Shown here: piece after piece, positions 8,491 to 17,160 of the stretch
How the letters are laid out: the number at the start of each line of letters is the position of its first letter
Numbering within the stretch: position 1 is the first letter of the stretch
Source: Streptomyces sp. WAC05374
GTDB lineage: Bacteria; Actinomycetota; Actinomycetes; Streptomycetales; Streptomycetaceae
Assembly (NCBI RefSeq): GCF_004353505.1
Contig: NZ_SMNQ01000012.1
Span: forward strand, 62,001 to 126,000
Direction: 5' to 3'
DNA: 64,000 nucleotides
Position numbers and translations under genes: made by a program
The notes under the pieces: generated by a model
What the model saw: only the letters and a program-made list of their open reading frames with translations
The model's database searches: none
Told to the model about the DNA's origin: nothing

Positions 8491-9093
8491 TCAGGCCACG
8501 GACCGCTCGCGCAGGGAGCGGTGGAAGGCCACGCACTCCTCGTACGCCGGCAGCAGGCCGCGCCGCTCCATCTCCGCGATGCCGGGCGCCTGCCGGTCCT
8601 TGTGCGAGAGCACCGGCTCGATGTCACCGGGCCACGCGATGCCGAGGTCGGGGTCGAGCGGGTGCACGCCGTGCTCCCGCCCGGGGGCGTAGCCCCGCGA
8701 GGTGAGGTAGACGACGACGGCGTCGTCGGTGAGCGCCATGAACGCGTGGCCGAGGCCGGCCTCGACGTACAGGCTGCGGTGCGGGTCGTCGAGGCGGACG
8801 GCGTCCCAGGCACGGTAGGTGGGCGAGCCGACGCGGAGGTCGACGACCACGTCGAGCACGGCACCGCTGAGACAGGTGACGTACTTGGCCTGGCCGGGCG
8901 GGACCTGGGCGAAGTGCACGCCCCGCAGCACGCCGCGCCGCGAGACGGACCGGTTGACCTGGGCGACGCCGGGTTCGTAGCCGAGCACTCCGCTCAGCTC
9001 CCGGCCGCTGTACAGCTCCTGGAACTCGCCCCGGTCGTCGGCGAACGCACGGGTCTCGGCCAGCCAGGCACCGTCCACACTGAGCGGACGCAT
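8491..9093 (-). CDS. strM: StrM, dTDP-4-keto-6-deoxyglucose 3,5-epimerase
   Basis: A 200-residue RmlC-type cupin, the S. griseus length, which epimerises the StrE product before StrL acts. The central block RGVHFAQVPPGQAKYVTC contains the family catalytic His, and the following DVVVDLR and SLYVEAGLGHAF segments are typical. The ATG at 9093 follows GAGGGCGG; the frame upstream belongs to a shadow of strB2. It lies 14 bp after strB2 in the same direction. Confidence 0.94.
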   Translation of the reverse strand: MRPLSVDGAWLAETRAFADDRGEFQELYSGRELSGVLGYEPGVAQVNRSVSRRGVLRGVHFAQVPPGQAKYVTCLSGAVLDVVVDLRVGSPTYRAWDAVRLDDPHRSLYVEAGLGHAFMALTDDAVVVYLTSRGYAPGREHGVHPLDPDLGIAWPGDIEPVLSHKDRQAPGIAEMERRGLLPAYEECVAFHRSLRERSVA

Positions 9094-9107
9094 CCGCCCT
9101 CCTCTCG

Positions 9108-10160
9108 TCAGAAGCGGTAGGTCTCGAGGGTTCCGGTCCTGCGGACGTCGAGGGTGACGCCGTGGAAGCCCCCGCCGAGCATCCGGGCATGGGTCAGCCG
9201 CAGCGGCAGGACGTCCACGCCGTGCCGTTCCAGCACCCGCATCAGCCCGAGCTGCCTGCGGTCCACGACGACCAGGCCCGGCCGGAGCACCAGCAGGCTC
9301 ATCCCGATCCACGGGGAGCAGTGCGGTACGTCCCCGGCGTAGCCGAGGCCGATGAGTTCGGGGCACTCGATCCGCTCCCAGGAGCGCAGCACTGGGGGCA
9401 GGTTGTCCTCTCTCACCCTGGCGGGGTTGACCAGGACGAGGCCCGGTCGCAGGGGGACGAGGGTGGAGTCGATGTGGGTGGAGGAGTACAGGCCGCGGCA
9501 GGGGTGGACGGTGTACGTCTCGCCGAGGGCCGACTGGAGCCAGCGGGCGCCCAGTTCGTTGCCGCTGTCGGAGACCAGGTACAGCAGGTCGGTGCCGAGC
9601 CGCAGCACATTGGCCGCGTCGAACACCGGCTCCCGTTCGCGCAGCCGCTCGCCGGGGGGCGCGGCCGGGTCGTACATCGCGTCGGCGAGGCGGGGCTTGG
9701 GCGCGGACACCCATCTGCTGCCGCTGGTGAAGTACTCCATCAGCAGCTCCCGGTAGGCCGACGACTCCAGCCATCGCGCACGCAGTGCCATCGGGGTCTC
9801 GATGACGGTGTTCCCGACGGTGAGCAGCCCGTCGCGGGGGCAGTAGTCGTGGTAGCCGTCGCTCTCCCAGTCGGGGGTCCGCACACGGGCGGCGTGGTCG
9901 CGGGCGCGGGGGCGGCGGACGGTCACACCGAGACCCCGCAACTCCTCGCACAGCTCCTCCAGTTCGTCCTCGGTCTCCTTGACCACCCGGTCCGGGTAGG
10001 GGCCCGTGGGTACGTCCTGCCAGCGGCCGGGCCCGGCGTACTCGGCGTACTCGACGGCGAGCAGGCTCCGGTCGGCGACCGGCACCCGGGCGCCGAGGGC
10101 GGTGCCGACGACGGCCTCCTCCAGCGGGTCCCATTCGTTGTGGACACTGACCAGGCTCAC
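9108..10160 (-). CDS. strB2: StrB2, second amidinotransferase homologue lacking the catalytic Cys
   Basis: A 350-residue paralogue of StrB1 with close identity along its length. The GTG at 10160 gives the StrB1-like start MSLVSVHNEW and has GGAGG 7 nt upstream; a TTG at 10166 is the alternative. Asp181 (FDAANV) and His229 (STHIDS) match the StrB1 catalytic Asp and His. The position of the nucleophilic Cys332 is Gly334 here (GGGFHGVTLD), codon GGC at 9159-9161. StrB2 is thought to serve the second transamidination, but without that Cys the standard mechanism is impossible. It may be inactive, a partner or binding protein, or a sequencing error may be present. It forms an operon with strM. Confidence 0.9.
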   Translation of the reverse strand: MSLVSVHNEWDPLEEAVVGTALGARVPVADRSLLAVEYAEYAGPGRWQDVPTGPYPDRVVKETEDELEELCEELRGLGVTVRRPRARDHAARVRTPDWESDGYHDYCPRDGLLTVGNTVIETPMALRARWLESSAYRELLMEYFTSGSRWVSAPKPRLADAMYDPAAPPGERLREREPVFDAANVLRLGTDLLYLVSDSGNELGARWLQSALGETYTVHPCRGLYSSTHIDSTLVPLRPGLVLVNPARVREDNLPPVLRSWERIECPELIGLGYAGDVPHCSPWIGMSLLVLRPGLVVVDRRQLGLMRVLERHGVDVLPLRLTHARMLGGGFHGVTLDVRRTGTLETYRF

Positions 10161-10215
10161 GGCCAACCCTCCGGGACGAGTCGGTCACGGGACGCTTGCG
10201 GCGGTGGACGGGCTT

Positions 10216-11148
10216 TCAGGCGGCGGGGAGGTAGCGGGCCAGCCGGCCCCACATGGCGTCGTCGTCGGCGTCCCCGGTGTGGGGGCCGGTGAAGCGGCCG
10301 GCGTACTCGGCGATCTCGGCGAGCGTCCAGCGCAGTTCGTAGAAGCGCAGGAACACCGATCGGCCCTCGGGGGCGGCGCCGAACACCCGGGTCAGGGCGG
10401 CCCAGTCGCGTTCCGGCGGGGCCCACATCGCCCCGCCCCAGTCGATGATGTCCACGCCGTGTCCGAACAGGACGTTCGCCGTGCTGGGGTCGCCGTGGGT
10501 CAGCGCAGGGCGTTCGCCGCGCCACCGCGCGGTGCACCGGGCGGCCACCCGCGCGGCCTCGTCGCGCAGCGCGGTGAGGTGGTCCCACCTGCGGGCCACC
10601 AGGTCGGCCAGCCGGCCGCCGTAGGGGCCGCACTCCGCGGCGCCGCCGTGCAGCGCCGCCTCCAGCGCCTTGTCGAGGTCGTTCTCGAAGGGGAAGCGGA
10701 AGTCCTCGGTGGGTACGTCGACGTGCCGGCCGGCGGGCGGCTCGAAGGCGTGCACGTCCCGCAACTGCCGCATCAGCAGCTCCAGTTGTGCACGGGTGGG
10801 CGGGACGGCGGAGGCGGTGGCACGCTCCACGTACGGGAAGACCACGACGGGAAGGTCGGCGATCCGGTGCACCACGCGTCCGTCCCGTCCGGGGAGCGGG
10901 GCGAGCACGTACTCCTTGCCGCTCTCGCGCAGCAGGAGCGCCACTTCGTACGCCCCGGGGAAATGCCCGTCCAGGTCGCGGCGGACACTGATCCACAGGG
11001 GTCCGCAGCGGTAGGACCAACTGTCCTCGCCGAGCGGGAAGAATTCCGGCTCGGGTAATTCCCGGCCGCTCGGTATGTATTCCTGGAAGTTCTCCTCGAC
11101 AAGCCGGAGGAGGCTCCGGCGATCCACGAGCTTGTTCTCCAAGAGCAT
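10216..11148 (-). CDS. strN: StrN, aminoglycoside-phosphotransferase-like kinase
   Basis: A 310-residue kinase-fold protein with the catalytic loop HGDPSTANVLFG (about residue 220-235) and a metal-binding DWGGA soon after. In streptomycin clusters StrN is a candidate inosamine kinase that phosphorylates a cyclitol before amidino transfer. The start is uncertain: an ATG at 11148 (MLLENKLV) fits the family, while an in-frame GTG at 11163 would make the second codon TTA. Neither has a clear ribosome site. It lies 55 bp upstream of strB2 and diverges from strO. Confidence 0.85.
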   Translation of the reverse strand: MLLENKLVDRRSLLRLVEENFQEYIPSGRELPEPEFFPLGEDSWSYRCGPLWISVRRDLDGHFPGAYEVALLLRESGKEYVLAPLPGRDGRVVHRIADLPVVVFPYVERATASAVPPTRAQLELLMRQLRDVHAFEPPAGRHVDVPTEDFRFPFENDLDKALEAALHGGAAECGPYGGRLADLVARRWDHLTALRDEAARVAARCTARWRGERPALTHGDPSTANVLFGHGVDIIDWGGAMWAPPERDWAALTRVFGAAPEGRSVFLRFYELRWTLAEIAEYAGRFTGPHTGDADDDAMWGRLARYLPAA

Positions 11149-11277
11149 GCCAGAGGCTAACACCGGGAGCGGCCACGGGTCCTATTCCGCGCGGGTGTTC
11201 AACGGTCCGGGGACGGACATTGGCGGTGGGGAATGCGGCCGCGCCGCCGGTAATGCGTCCGTGGATATGGTGGCCCG

Positions 11278-12051
11278 ATGGAGAATGACAGTGACGTACT
11301 GCTGGCGCACCGACTCGCCGACCTGGCGGGCGAATTGGCGCTGGGATTCTTCGGACGGCGGCCGGCCGCGCGGCACAAGAGCGACGGCAGCCCGGTCAGC
11401 GAGGCCGACCTCGCCGTGGAGCGGGCGATGCTGGCGGTGCTGGCGGCGGAACGGCCCGGGGACGGGGTGCTGAGCGAGGAGTGCGGCGCGCTGAGGACCG
11501 CGTCCCGGCGCCGCTGGATCCTGGACCCCATCGACGGGACGATCCCGTTCCTGGCCGGGGCGCGCGACTGGGGCACCCATGTGGCGCTGGAGGTCGGCGG
11601 TGAGCTGCGGGTCGCCGTGCTGAGCCGGCCCACCGAGGGTGTCCGGTGGTGGGCGGTCCGGGGCCGTGGGGCGTTCGCGTCCACCGATGGGCAGCCGCTG
11701 TCGGCGGCACGTCGGCTGCGCGTTCCCGGGGCGGCCGTGCCGCCGGCCGAGGCCCGGGTGGGCGGGTTCCTGATGCCGGGTTCCCCCGTCGAGCCGCTGC
11801 GCGACCAGGTGCGGTGGGTTCAGTCCCCGGTGTGCCTGGTCGCGGATCTGCTGGAGGGCCGGGCCGACGCGGTGGTGGACGAGGGCGGCCACGTCTGGGA
11901 CCGCGCCCCGGCCGCCCTGCTGGTGCGGGAGGCCGGGGGGCGCGTCGACGACCTGTGCGGCGGCGGCCGACTGGACGGGCGCTGGCTGGTGTACGCGGCG
12001 GAGGGCGTCGCGGACGGGCTGGCCGGGCTCCTGCGGGGGGCGGGGGTGTGA
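11278..12051 (+). CDS. strO: StrO, inositol-monophosphatase-type phosphatase
   Basis: A 257-residue member of the IMPase/FBPase family. The metal-binding motifs are in order: SEADLAVE (about residue 40), LSEEC (about 65), ILDPIDGT (about 80) and WDRAPAALL (about 200). In the pathway it probably removes phosphate from an amidino-cyclitol phosphate to allow the next oxidation. It diverges from strN across about 130 bp. Its last codons form the first unit of a 23-bp tandem repeat. Confidence 0.9.
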   Translation: MENDSDVLLAHRLADLAGELALGFFGRRPAARHKSDGSPVSEADLAVERAMLAVLAAERPGDGVLSEECGALRTASRRRWILDPIDGTIPFLAGARDWGTHVALEVGGELRVAVLSRPTEGVRWWAVRGRGAFASTDGQPLSAARRLRVPGAAVPPAEARVGGFLMPGSPVEPLRDQVRWVQSPVCLVADLLEGRADAVVDEGGHVWDRAPAALLVREAGGRVDDLCGGGRLDGRWLVYAAEGVADGLAGLLRGAGV

Positions 12052-12111
12052 GGCCACCGGCCGGCGGGGTGTGAAGCCAGCGGCCGGCGGGGTGTGAGTC
12101 CACCGGCCGGC
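12043..12111. repeat. Three tandem 23-bp repeats at the end of strO
   Basis: Three adjoining 23-bp units, 12043-12065, 12066-12088 and 12089-12111, follow the pattern GGGGTGTGAnnCCAnCGGCCGGC. The first overlaps the strO stop. Each ends in a self-complementary CGGCCG core, so units can pair to form hairpins and may help end transcription between convergent strO and stsA. Confidence 0.9.
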
Positions 12112-12146
12112 GCCGCCGCCGGCCGGTCCCGCGCGGTCCGCACCGG

Positions 12147-13382
12147 TCAGGTCAGCGCCTCGCCCTTGACCGCGCGGCGGAAGGTGTCCGCCGCGCGGTC
12201 GATCTCCGCGTCCGAGGAGCCGGGGTGGACGCCGAATCCGGGGCCGAGGTAGCTGTCGGAGACGCCGGTCGCCAGGGCGAGGGAACGCGCGAGGACGCTG
12301 TCGGTGCGGGGCAGGGCGCCGGGCTCGAACGCGTGCGGGGCGGGGCGGCCGCCGGGGGCGCGGAAGGGCACGGTGGAACGGTCGCCGCGGCCGAACGCGG
12401 TGAGCGCGGGCAGCCCGCCGTAGTAGTGCGTCGGCGAGTCGAGGAGCGTCCGGGTGCCGAGCCGGGCGGCGACGTCCCGGGCGTGCGCGGCGTCGTCGAA
12501 GACGTACACGGCGGTCGTGCCGCACTCCCCCTCGGGGTCGTGCAGGTGCCTGCGGCGCACTCCGGGCAGGTCGCCGACGGCCCGGACGAGCCGCTGTTTG
12601 ACGTCGCGGACCCGGCCGAGGACGCGGTCGAGCTTGCCGAGCTGGGCGAGCGCCACGGCGGCGTGCAGTTCGCCGAGCCCCAGGTTCATGCCGAGCAGGA
12701 GGTCGCCCCGGCCGCTGTCCTGGCGGTAGGGGAACCAGCCCTGGTCGTGGAAGGAGTAGGCCCGCTGGAAGACCAGCGGGTCGTCGGTGAGCACGAACCC
12801 GCCCTGGAGCGAGGTGATGACCTTGTAGTGGTTGAGGGAGAAGGTGCCGGCGCTTCCCAGCGTGCCGAGCGGGCGGCCCCGGTGGCTGCCGCCGGCGCTC
12901 TGGGCGCAGTCCTCCAGCAGGAGCAGGCCGTGTTCGTCGGCGAGGGCGCGCAGCGCGTCCATGTCCGAGGGGGCGCCCAGCATGTGCACGGGCATGATCG
13001 CCCGGGTGCGGGGGGTGATCCTGGCCCGTACGTCGGCGGGGTCCAGGGTGAGGGACTCGTCGATCTCGGCGAGCACGGCGTCGGCACCGCAGTGCAGTAC
13101 CGCGGCGATCGAGGCGACGAACATGTAGCCGGGGACGATGACCTCGTCACCCGGTCCGATGCCGAGGCCCACGAGGGCCGCGACGAGCGCGGAGGTCCCG
13201 CTGTTGACGCCGAGGCAGTGGGCGGCGCCGAAGCGCTCGGCCGCCGCCCGTTCGAAGCGGCGGACCCACTCCCCCTCGCCGGGGTCGTCGAACGCCTCTC
13301 GGCCCGCGTACCAGCGGTCGAGCACGGCCATCACATTGGCGCGTTCCTCGTCGCCGAAGAAGCGGTAGCCCGGTCCCGGCAC
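12147..13382 (-). CDS. stsA: StsA, second cyclitol aminotransferase (DegT/StrS family)
   Basis: A 411-residue PLP enzyme of the DegT/DnrJ/EryC1/StrS family. The PLP lysine is Lys187 in SLNHYKVITSLQGG, preceded by the cofactor-binding LEDCAQSAGG. It is proposed to transaminate the keto group made by StsB in the second half of streptidine synthesis, with alanine as donor. The start is GTG at 13382, after GGGAGGA. It follows stsB by 45 bp. Confidence 0.92.
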   Translation of the reverse strand: MPGPGYRFFGDEERANVMAVLDRWYAGREAFDDPGEGEWVRRFERAAAERFGAAHCLGVNSGTSALVAALVGLGIGPGDEVIVPGYMFVASIAAVLHCGADAVLAEIDESLTLDPADVRARITPRTRAIMPVHMLGAPSDMDALRALADEHGLLLLEDCAQSAGGSHRGRPLGTLGSAGTFSLNHYKVITSLQGGFVLTDDPLVFQRAYSFHDQGWFPYRQDSGRGDLLLGMNLGLGELHAAVALAQLGKLDRVLGRVRDVKQRLVRAVGDLPGVRRRHLHDPEGECGTTAVYVFDDAAHARDVAARLGTRTLLDSPTHYYGGLPALTAFGRGDRSTVPFRAPGGRPAPHAFEPGALPRTDSVLARSLALATGVSDSYLGPGFGVHPGSSDAEIDRAADTFRRAVKGEALT

Positions 13383-13427
13383 TGTGGTTCCTCCCTGGGT
13401 GTCGCCCGGTGGTCCGGGGGTGCGGTG

Positions 13428-14948
13428 TCAGCCGGCCGCGAGCAGGGCGGCGAGCCGACGGGACAGCGCGATGGTGGTCAAGGACGGGTTGGCGGCGCCC
13501 AGGCGGGGGAACACGGCCGGCCCGGCGGCGTACAGGCCGGGCAGCGCGGGGAAGGCCTGGCGCGCGTCGAGCAGCCGGCCGAGCGGCAGGCTGCCGCCCT
13601 CGTGGTCCTCGGTGCCGAGCAGGCTCGCCCAGGTCTCGGGCCGGCCGGTGGCCTGGCCGCGGGTGTGGTCGGGCAGCACCCGGGTGTTGTCGCGGCCGAC
13701 GTCGCCGAAGCCGGTGAACTCCAGTGGTGCGGCGGGCAGTCCCACGTCCCGGGCGGCCGCCGCCCAGAAGTCGCGCAGCAGGTCGCGCTGGCCGCCGATC
13801 ATCTTGCGGTCCTCGGGCAGCAGTGCGGTGCGGACGTGCGCCCGCCAGGGCTGTCCGGCGGACGGCCGGCACTCCACCACGCTGTCCTCGTTGGGGAGTT
13901 GCTCGCCGGTGACCCGTACGTCCAGCAGCGCCTCGCCGTGCCCCTCGTCGTACACGTCCATCCGCAGGTAGGAGCGGAGCGCGGGGTCCGCGGGCAGGTG
14001 GTACGAGCCGGGTGCGGGCAGCCCGCCGGCGGGCAGCCGGACCACGAAGCCCTGCACGATGTGGTCGGCGAGGCCGCCCAGCCGGGGGGCGCGCAGGGCG
14101 CCCGCCTCGGTGAGGGCGAGCGCGGCCAGCCGGGTGCTCTCCACGGTGCCCGCGCACAGCACCACGGTGTCGGCGGCGACCGTCGCCGTGGTGCCGTCGG
14201 CGGCGCGGACCAGGACCCCGCGGGCCCGGCCGTCCCGCACGTCCACGGCGAGCACGTCGGTGTCGCAGCGCACCCGGACGCCGGGGGGCGGGGCGGGGCG
14301 GCCGCCGGGCCCGCGCCAGGCTGCCAGCGCGGTGTACGCCTCCCAGCGGCCGGTGCCGGGCAGGTGCCGGCAGGCCCGGGGCAGCGGGCGGAACTCCCGG
14401 CCGCCGAACGGGGTCCGGGCGGGCTGCGCGGGGTCCCACAGCACGCCACCGCTCCAGGCGGTCAGGTCCGCGGTGACCCGGTCGTACCAGGACGGCCCTC
14501 CGGCGGTGGTGGTCAGGTCGGCCACGACCTCCGCGGGCCACGCGGGCGTGCGCAGCGCCCAGTCCTCCAGCGGCAGGACGACGCCGTGCCAGTACAGGGA
14601 CCGGCCGCCGAGCCGGCGCCGCAGCCCGGAGATGCCGGTGTAGTGCGGGGGCGCGTCGGACCGCCAGGGCCGGTGGAAGTGCGGGTCGCGCTCCGGCGCG
14701 AAGACGACCTCGGTGGCGGCCCCGCGCGGGTGCGTCAGGTGGATGTGGGTCAGGTCCTCGCCGGGACCCGCCTCCAGCAGCAGGACGTCCTCGGCGCCGT
14801 GGCCGGCCAGCGCGGCGGCGAGTTCGACGCCCGCGAGGCCGCCGCCGACGATCACCGTCCGGGCGTGCCGCGGGAGAGGTCCCCGGGGGTCCGCTCCCCC
14901 GGCACGGGAGACGGCCGATGCGTGCTGCGACGGGGGATTGCCGGACAT
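13428..14948 (-). CDS. stsB: StsB, FAD-dependent cyclitol oxidoreductase
   Basis: A 506-residue GMC-like flavoprotein. The dinucleotide-binding VIVGGGLAGVELAAALAGHG lies near residue 30, and the C-terminal GAANPSLTTIALSRRLA matches the family's FAD-closing segment. It is expected to oxidise N-amidino-scyllo-inosamine to the ketone used by StsA. The ATG at 14948 follows GAGGAG; the long upstream frame is noncoding. It starts the leftward stsB-stsA unit, divergent from stsC, with a StrR site between. Confidence 0.9.
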   Translation of the reverse strand: MSGNPPSQHASAVSRAGGADPRGPLPRHARTVIVGGGLAGVELAAALAGHGAEDVLLLEAGPGEDLTHIHLTHPRGAATEVVFAPERDPHFHRPWRSDAPPHYTGISGLRRRLGGRSLYWHGVVLPLEDWALRTPAWPAEVVADLTTTAGGPSWYDRVTADLTAWSGGVLWDPAQPARTPFGGREFRPLPRACRHLPGTGRWEAYTALAAWRGPGGRPAPPPGVRVRCDTDVLAVDVRDGRARGVLVRAADGTTATVAADTVVLCAGTVESTRLAALALTEAGALRAPRLGGLADHIVQGFVVRLPAGGLPAPGSYHLPADPALRSYLRMDVYDEGHGEALLDVRVTGEQLPNEDSVVECRPSAGQPWRAHVRTALLPEDRKMIGGQRDLLRDFWAAAARDVGLPAAPLEFTGFGDVGRDNTRVLPDHTRGQATGRPETWASLLGTEDHEGGSLPLGRLLDARQAFPALPGLYAAGPAVFPRLGAANPSLTTIALSRRLAALLAAG

Positions 14949-15039
14949 CTCTGACTCCTCGCCTGGTGCTTTCCCGCCTCCGGCCGTGAAGAGGCGACCT
15001 GATATCCGGGCGGCCGGTTCGCCGCAGCGTACCCATCCC

Positions 15040-15068
15040 GTTCGACTGCGTGCCTTCCCCGGTCGAAC
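15040..15068. promoter_or_regulatory. StrR operator between stsB and stsC
   Basis: GTTCGACTG (15040-15048), 11 bases, then CGGTCGAAC (15060-15068). The site lies about 92 bp before stsB and 123 bp before stsC, so one StrR dimer could control both divergent units. Confidence 0.92.
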
Positions 15069-15190
15069 ACGGCCGGGAGTTCGCGGTGGTCCGGGCGTAC
15101 TGTGCGCTCCGTACGCACTGTGGCGTACGGCTGGTGGGGGTGCGTAAATTCCGATGCCCATCCGTCGCATTCTCGAAAGCGAGGGCAATC

Positions 15191-16465
15191 ATGGGAAATG
15201 CACTGGCGATCTCCGGTGGACCGCGTCTGACGGAGCGGGAGTGGCCCCGTTGGCCACAGCCGGGCGAACGGGCACTGAAAAGCCTCGAGGACGTATTGAC
15301 CAGCGGCCGTTGGACCATCAGTTGCGCTTATCAGGGGCGGCAGTCGTACGAGCGTCAATTCGCGGCCGCATTCGCGGACTACTGCCGTTCGGCGATGTGC
15401 GTGCCGGTGGCGACGGGCACCGCCTCGCTGGCCATCGCGCTGGAGGCGTGCGGGGTGGGGGCCGGGGACGAGGTGATCGTGCCCGGGCTGAGCTGGGTGG
15501 CGTCCGCGTCGGCCGTGCTCGGCATCAACGCCGTACCGGTGCTGGTGGACGTCGATCCGGCCACGTACTGCCTCGATCCGGCGGCCGTGGAGTCGGCGAT
15601 CACGGAGCGGACGCGGGCCATCACCGTGGTGCACGCGTACTCGGCCGTGGCGGACCTGGACTCGCTGCTGGACATCGCCCAGCGGCACGGTCTGCCCCTG
15701 ATCGAGGACTGCGCGCACGCGCACGGCGCCGGTTACGGCGACTGGCCGGTGGGTGCGTTCGGTGCGGCCGGGGTGTTCAGCATGCAGGGCAGCAAGTTGC
15801 TGACCTGCGGCGAGGGCGGGGCGCTGGTGACCGACGACGCGGAGATAGCCAACCGCGCGGAGCACCTGCGGGCGGACGGGCGGGTGCTGCGCCGCGAACC
15901 GGTGGGTGTGGGCGAGATGGAGCTGGAGGAGACCGGCCGGCTGATGGGCAGCAACGCCTGCCTGTCGGAGTTCCACGCGGCGGTGCTGCTGGACCAGCTC
16001 GCCCTGCTCGACGGGCAGAACGCCCGCCGGGTGCGTGCCGCCGACCATCTGACCGGCCGGCTCGCCGACATGGGGATGACGGTGCAGGACACCTCTCCCG
16101 GGACCACCGCCCGGGCCTACTACCGCTACATGGTGCGGCTGCCCGACGAGGTGCTGGCGGTGGCGCCGGTGGAGCGGATCGCCCGGGCGCTCACCGCCGA
16201 GCTGGGCTTCCCGGTGATGCTGACCCACCGGCCGCTGAACGACAATCCGCTGCACCGGCCCGCCTCGCGCCGGCGGTTCGCCACGGACACGCGCTACCTG
16301 GAGCGGGTGGACCCGGCGCGGTTCGACCTCCCGGTCGCCAAGCGCGTCCACGAGAGCGTGGTGAGCTTCGGACACGAGGTGCTGCTGGCCCCGCTCGACG
16401 CCATCGACGACATCGCCCGGGCGTTCCGCAAGGTCATGGACAACGTCCGGGAGATCCCGCACTGA
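15191..16465 (+). CDS. stsC: StsC, L-glutamine:scyllo-inosose aminotransferase
   Basis: A 424-residue PLP aminotransferase, identical in length to S. griseus StsC, which starts the streptidine branch by converting scyllo-inosose to scyllo-inosamine. Lys202 in SMQGSKLLTCGEGG matches the PLP lysine of the characterised enzyme. The ATG at 15191 follows GAGGG; the open frame back to 15050 crosses the StrR site and is not coding. It converges with stsD 6 bp downstream. Confidence 0.95.
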   Translation: MGNALAISGGPRLTEREWPRWPQPGERALKSLEDVLTSGRWTISCAYQGRQSYERQFAAAFADYCRSAMCVPVATGTASLAIALEACGVGAGDEVIVPGLSWVASASAVLGINAVPVLVDVDPATYCLDPAAVESAITERTRAITVVHAYSAVADLDSLLDIAQRHGLPLIEDCAHAHGAGYGDWPVGAFGAAGVFSMQGSKLLTCGEGGALVTDDAEIANRAEHLRADGRVLRREPVGVGEMELEETGRLMGSNACLSEFHAAVLLDQLALLDGQNARRVRAADHLTGRLADMGMTVQDTSPGTTARAYYRYMVRLPDEVLAVAPVERIARALTAELGFPVMLTHRPLNDNPLHRPASRRRFATDTRYLERVDPARFDLPVAKRVHESVVSFGHEVLLAPLDAIDDIARAFRKVMDNVREIPH

Positions 16466-16471
16466 GCGGGG

Positions 16472-17116
16472 TCACGGCACGGAAGGCAGCACGTCCCCGC
16501 GGATCGCCGGGCCGAGCCGCTCGGCGAGGACCTCGGGGGTGGACACGTGCAGCGTGCGCATCCCCAGTTCCGCCCCCACCCGCAGCACCGTGACGCGGTC
16601 GTCGACGAGCAGCGTCTCGGCGGCCGCCACCCGGCATCCCCGCAGGGCCTCGGTGAAGAACGACAGCGCCGGCTTCACACGGCCCACGCGCCAGGACGAG
16701 TACAGCGCGTCGAACAGGGCGAAGTGCCCGTGGGCGGCGTCCTTCAGACGGTCCCAGTGCTCGGCCTCGTTGTTGGTGAGGACGGTGGTCAGGCCCGGCC
16801 GCTCCTCGCGCAGGCGGCGCAGGGCGCGGAAGTTGTCCCGGTGGGCACGGACGGAGCCCAGGTACGCGCGGTCCAGCCACCGCGCCTCCTCGTGGGTGCC
16901 GGCCGGTGGCCCCGTTCCGTCCGCGACGAGGCTTCTCAGCACCTGGTGCACATGGCGGGCGCCGCTCTCGTAGCGGGGTGCCGACGCCTCGACGCGCCGG
17001 GCGAGTTCGGCGCGGTCCACGCCGTACCGGTCGGCGACCCGGTCGAGGAAGTCCGTCTCCTCGTTGATGTTGTTGTAGAGCACGCCGCCGGCGTCCACGA
17101 ACAGCGCTCGAATCAT
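16472..17116 (-). CDS. stsD: StsD, HAD-superfamily hydrolase
   Basis: A 214-residue haloacid-dehalogenase-type protein. The nucleophile motif is DAGGVLYNN at residues 8-16, motif II is TVLTNNE (about 110), and the motif III/IV region has GRVKPALSFF and LLVDDR. The second Asp of motif I (DxD) is Gly, so phosphatase chemistry is less certain. The name comes from position: stsD, E, F and G follow stsC in the known cluster. Its role is not assigned. Confidence 0.8.
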   Translation of the reverse strand: MIRALFVDAGGVLYNNINEETDFLDRVADRYGVDRAELARRVEASAPRYESGARHVHQVLRSLVADGTGPPAGTHEEARWLDRAYLGSVRAHRDNFRALRRLREERPGLTTVLTNNEAEHWDRLKDAAHGHFALFDALYSSWRVGRVKPALSFFTEALRGCRVAAAETLLVDDRVTVLRVGAELGMRTLHVSTPEVLAERLGPAIRGDVLPSVP

Positions 17117-17160
17117 GTCTCAGACCCTTTCCCCGGGGGGCCGGTGGCGGCCCCGCGGGC

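Noticed and set aside
6261..8864. 867-codon minus-strand frame across strE and strL
   Set aside because: It is antisense to well-conserved enzymes with intact motifs, is Gly/Arg/His-rich and resembles no family; long antisense frames are common in high-GC DNA.
1045..10160. Amidinotransferases as the citrulline-making deiminase for the lasso peptide
   Set aside because: They share the pentein fold with arginine deiminases but are clearly StrB1 and StrB2 by sequence and context.
12225..14954. 909-codon plus-strand frame over stsA and stsB
   Set aside because: It lies opposite two clear enzymes and its product is low-complexity Gly/Ala/Val.
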